64,000 nt of DNA, from positions 17,528 through 81,527 of the forward strand of contig NZ_JAGXFK010000021.1 in the NCBI RefSeq assembly GCF_024637375.1, read 5' to 3'. The stretch is from Sediminimonas sp. GTDB taxonomy: Bacteria; Pseudomonadota; Alphaproteobacteria; Rhodobacterales; Rhodobacteraceae. A program made the translations under genes and the position numbers. The notes below the pieces were generated by a model. The model did no database searches and was not told the DNA's origin. It was given only the letters and a program-made list of their open reading frames with translations. Shown here one piece after another: positions 62,384-64,000 of this stretch. Positions within the stretch are counted from its first letter, which is position 1; each line of letters begins with the position of its first letter.

Positions 62384-64000
62384 ATGGCTGGAACTCCCAA
62401 CCGTGCGCACGAAGCCGGTCGGCGAGGTCTGCGGTCGGAAGCTTGCGATAGCGACGCGCCATTTTTGCGCTACTCCATCCCCGAGGACCAGCGCGACACT
62501 GTCGCCGCGCTGTTGCGCGAGACGGCCTCCCTCAAGGAGATCAACAAGCGCCTCGAGCACCTGGTCGCCGAATTGAACCACGTTGTGCATGGCAAGAAGT
62601 CCGAGAAGCTCGACGAGGACGACCGGCAGCTGGCCTTCGAGGACCTCAACATTGCCGTCTCCGAGGCCGAGGAACAGAAACAGGATCAAGCGCCCAGCGA
62701 GGACACGTCAAAACGCAAACGGGTGGCCAGGCGCAACCGCGGCAACCTGCCCAAGGACCTGCCACGCATCGAGCGCGTGATCGAGCCGGAAAGCCTGGAG
62801 TGCCCGTGCGGCTGCGGACAGATGCACAAGATCGGCGAAGATCGCACGGAGCGGCTGGACATCGTGCCGGCGCAGCTGCGCGTGCTGGTCACCGTGCGCC
62901 CCAGATATGCCTGCCGTGCCTGCACGGATGGCGTGACGCAGGCATCGGCCCCCGCCGCCCTGATCGAGGGCGGGCTGCCGACCGAGGGGGCCATCGCGCA
63001 CGTGCTGGTCAGCAAGTATGCCGACCATCTGCCGTTATATCGCCAGAGCCAGATGCTCGCCCGGTCGGGCGTCACCATCGACCGCAGCACCCTGGCCGAC
63101 TGGGTCGGTGTTGCGGGGTTCCACCTGCGGCCCGTCGTCGACCGATTGGCCGAGCACCTGAAGGCGTCCAGCAAGCTGTTCATGGACGAGACCACTGCGC
63201 CGGTTCTCGATCCGGGGCGGGGCCGGACCAAGACCGGTTATCTCTGGGCGCTGGCCCGCGACGACCGCAGGTGGGGTGGCGCCGACCCGCCAGGGGTGGT
63301 GTTCTTTTACGCCCCGGACCGGAGCGGGCAAAACGCTGAGACGTTCCTGCGCGGCTTCGACGGAATCCTGCAACTCGACGGGTATACGGGCTACAATCGC
63401 CTGACGCGCCCCTCCCGCAAGGGCGGTGATCCCATCCGCGTGGCGCATTGCTGGGCGCATGCCCGGCGCAAGCTGAAGGAGGTCTTCGACCGCGACGGCT
63501 CGGAGATCGCGGCAGAGGGCCTGCGCCGCATTGCCGAGATCTACAAGGTCGAGGCCGACATCCGCGGCTGCGCCCCCGGCCAGCGTCTCTCGGCCCGCCA
63601 AGCACACACGGCGCCCCTGGCCACGGCGTTCGGCGACTGGCTGCAAGAGCAGCGCCTGCGCGTGTCGGCGAAATCAAGGCTGGGCGAGAAGCTGGCCTAT
63701 ATCCATCGCCACTGGGATCGCCTGCAGACCTTCCTCCATGACGGCCGCGTCGAGATCGACTCGAACGGCGTCGAGAACCTGATCCGCCCGATCGCACTGA
63801 ACAGGAAAAATGCGTTGTTCGCCGGTCACGACGAGGGCGGCAAGACCTGGGGCCGCATTGCGTCGCTGATCGAAACCGCAAAGATCAACGGCGTCGAGCC
63901 CTTCGCCTATCTCAAGGCCACCCTCGAGGCCATCGCCGCCGGCCATCCGAAAAACCGGATCGACGAACTCCTCCCTTGGAACTTCCAGCCGTCAAGCTGA
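62384..64000 (+). CDS. IS66 family transposase (TnpC-like), intact
   Basis: 538 residues from ATG 62384; the start is uncertain because the frame is open back to 62150 and no clear ribosome binding site is seen. An N-terminal leucine-zipper-like helix ([20 protein letters not shown]), a zinc-finger region with CPCGCG and YACRAC, then the DDE catalytic core: Asp268 (MDETTAPV), Asp332 (LQLDGYTGY) and Glu464 (NGVENLIRP). [14 protein letters not shown] and the C-terminal [21 protein letters not shown] are conserved IS66 motifs. All catalytic residues are present and there is no frameshift, so it may be active. The stop codon is the last codon of the window. Confidence 0.92.
   Translation: MAGTPNRAHEAGRRGLRSEACDSDAPFLRYSIPEDQRDTVAALLRETASLKEINKRLEHLVAELNHVVHGKKSEKLDEDDRQLAFEDLNIAVSEAEEQKQDQAPSEDTSKRKRVARRNRGNLPKDLPRIERVIEPESLECPCGCGQMHKIGEDRTERLDIVPAQLRVLVTVRPRYACRACTDGVTQASAPAALIEGGLPTEGAIAHVLVSKYADHLPLYRQSQMLARSGVTIDRSTLADWVGVAGFHLRPVVDRLAEHLKASSKLFMDETTAPVLDPGRGRTKTGYLWALARDDRRWGGADPPGVVFFYAPDRSGQNAETFLRGFDGILQLDGYTGYNRLTRPSRKGGDPIRVAHCWAHARRKLKEVFDRDGSEIAAEGLRRIAEIYKVEADIRGCAPGQRLSARQAHTAPLATAFGDWLQEQRLRVSAKSRLGEKLAYIHRHWDRLQTFLHDGRVEIDSNGVENLIRPIALNRKNALFAGHDEGGKTWGRIASLIETAKINGVEPFAYLKATLEAIAAGHPKNRIDELLPWNFQPSS

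Larger units (their letters stand above)
62319..64000 (+). mobile_element. IS66-family insertion sequence, left end and transposase gene; right end beyond the window
   Basis: The inferred left end starts GTAAGCC at 62319, consistent with the GTAAG-type termini of IS66 elements. The 8 bp before it (TATTTTGG) are the candidate target duplication. The first 29 bp form an 11-bp palindrome with T-run (terminator-like). The intact transposase follows. No tnpA or tnpB gene is present, as in the single-gene ISBst12-like branch. The right terminus is outside the window, so the boundary and duplication cannot be checked here. Confidence 0.75.

Noticed and set aside
62382..62462. 26-codon minus-strand frame inside the IS66 element
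   Set aside because: Too short, no ribosome binding site and overlaps the transposase start region; no evidence of coding.

Overview
The window is a contiguous stretch of high-GC chromosome from an alphaproteobacterium, almost certainly of the Rhodobacteraceae (Roseobacter group). Supporting signs are the phaZ-phaC-phaP-phaR cluster with CTGC-N3-GCAG PhaR sites, the alphaproteobacterial ATPase zeta subunit (DUF1476), an RNase E with a large acidic insertion in its S1 domain, hflK-hflC-DUF2065-htrA, surE-pcm-nlpD, and intergenic repeats of a type I associate with this family. Nearly everything is dense protein-coding sequence in short operons. No rRNA, CRISPR or prophage is visible.

Layout. 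1-5.5 kb: polyhydroxybutyrate granule metabolism (depolymerase divergent from synthase, then phasin, PhaR repressor and a LysR regulator). 5.6-15.2 kb: a minus-strand amino-acid/polyamine uptake and gamma-glutamylation cluster (ABC ATPase, binding protein, two permeases, two glutamine-synthetase-like ligases around a class I amidotransferase, a PuuB-like oxidase, and a DegT aminotransferase). 15.3-20.4 kb: orphan PhnD-like protein, TerB-like, DUF1330, exported protein, pyrG, secG, DUF6524. 20.5-25.1 kb: purA-DUF2842, a 703-residue acidic low-complexity protein, thiamine pyrophosphokinase. 25.1-34.5 kb: EamA transporter, GST-sdaA, rpiA-gor, hflK-hflC-DUF2065-htrA. 34.5-39.4 kb: lipoprotein, ferredoxin, beta-propeller-like exported protein, a corrinoid/homocysteine methyltransferase group, ATPase zeta. 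39.5-41.6 kb: purC-purS-purQ. 41.6-44.7 kb: a DctB/DctD-like two-component pair whose regulator lacks the sigma54-contact loop. 45-48 kb: rne. 48-56.5 kb: membrane hydrolase-like protein, surE-pcm-nlpD, SDR, purF, cvpA, radA. 56.6-62 kb: mlaF-mlaE-alr (translationally coupled), dnaB, pyrE. 62.2-64 kb: the 5' part of a tRNA-Ser(GCU) gene fused abruptly to an IS66-family element whose transposase stop codon ends the window.

The window is mostly housekeeping. The points most worth a second look are: (i) the split tRNA-Ser(GCU); (ii) a DctD-family regulator with no GAFTGA loop and an altered Walker B; (iii) an ABC permease whose reading frame continues 26 codons upstream of its first conventional start and appears to begin at AUU; (iv) a conserved-looking bipartite protein with a ~500-residue acidic centre; (v) two families of dispersed intergenic repeats. 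All family names come from recognising sequence motifs by eye; no database search was run.
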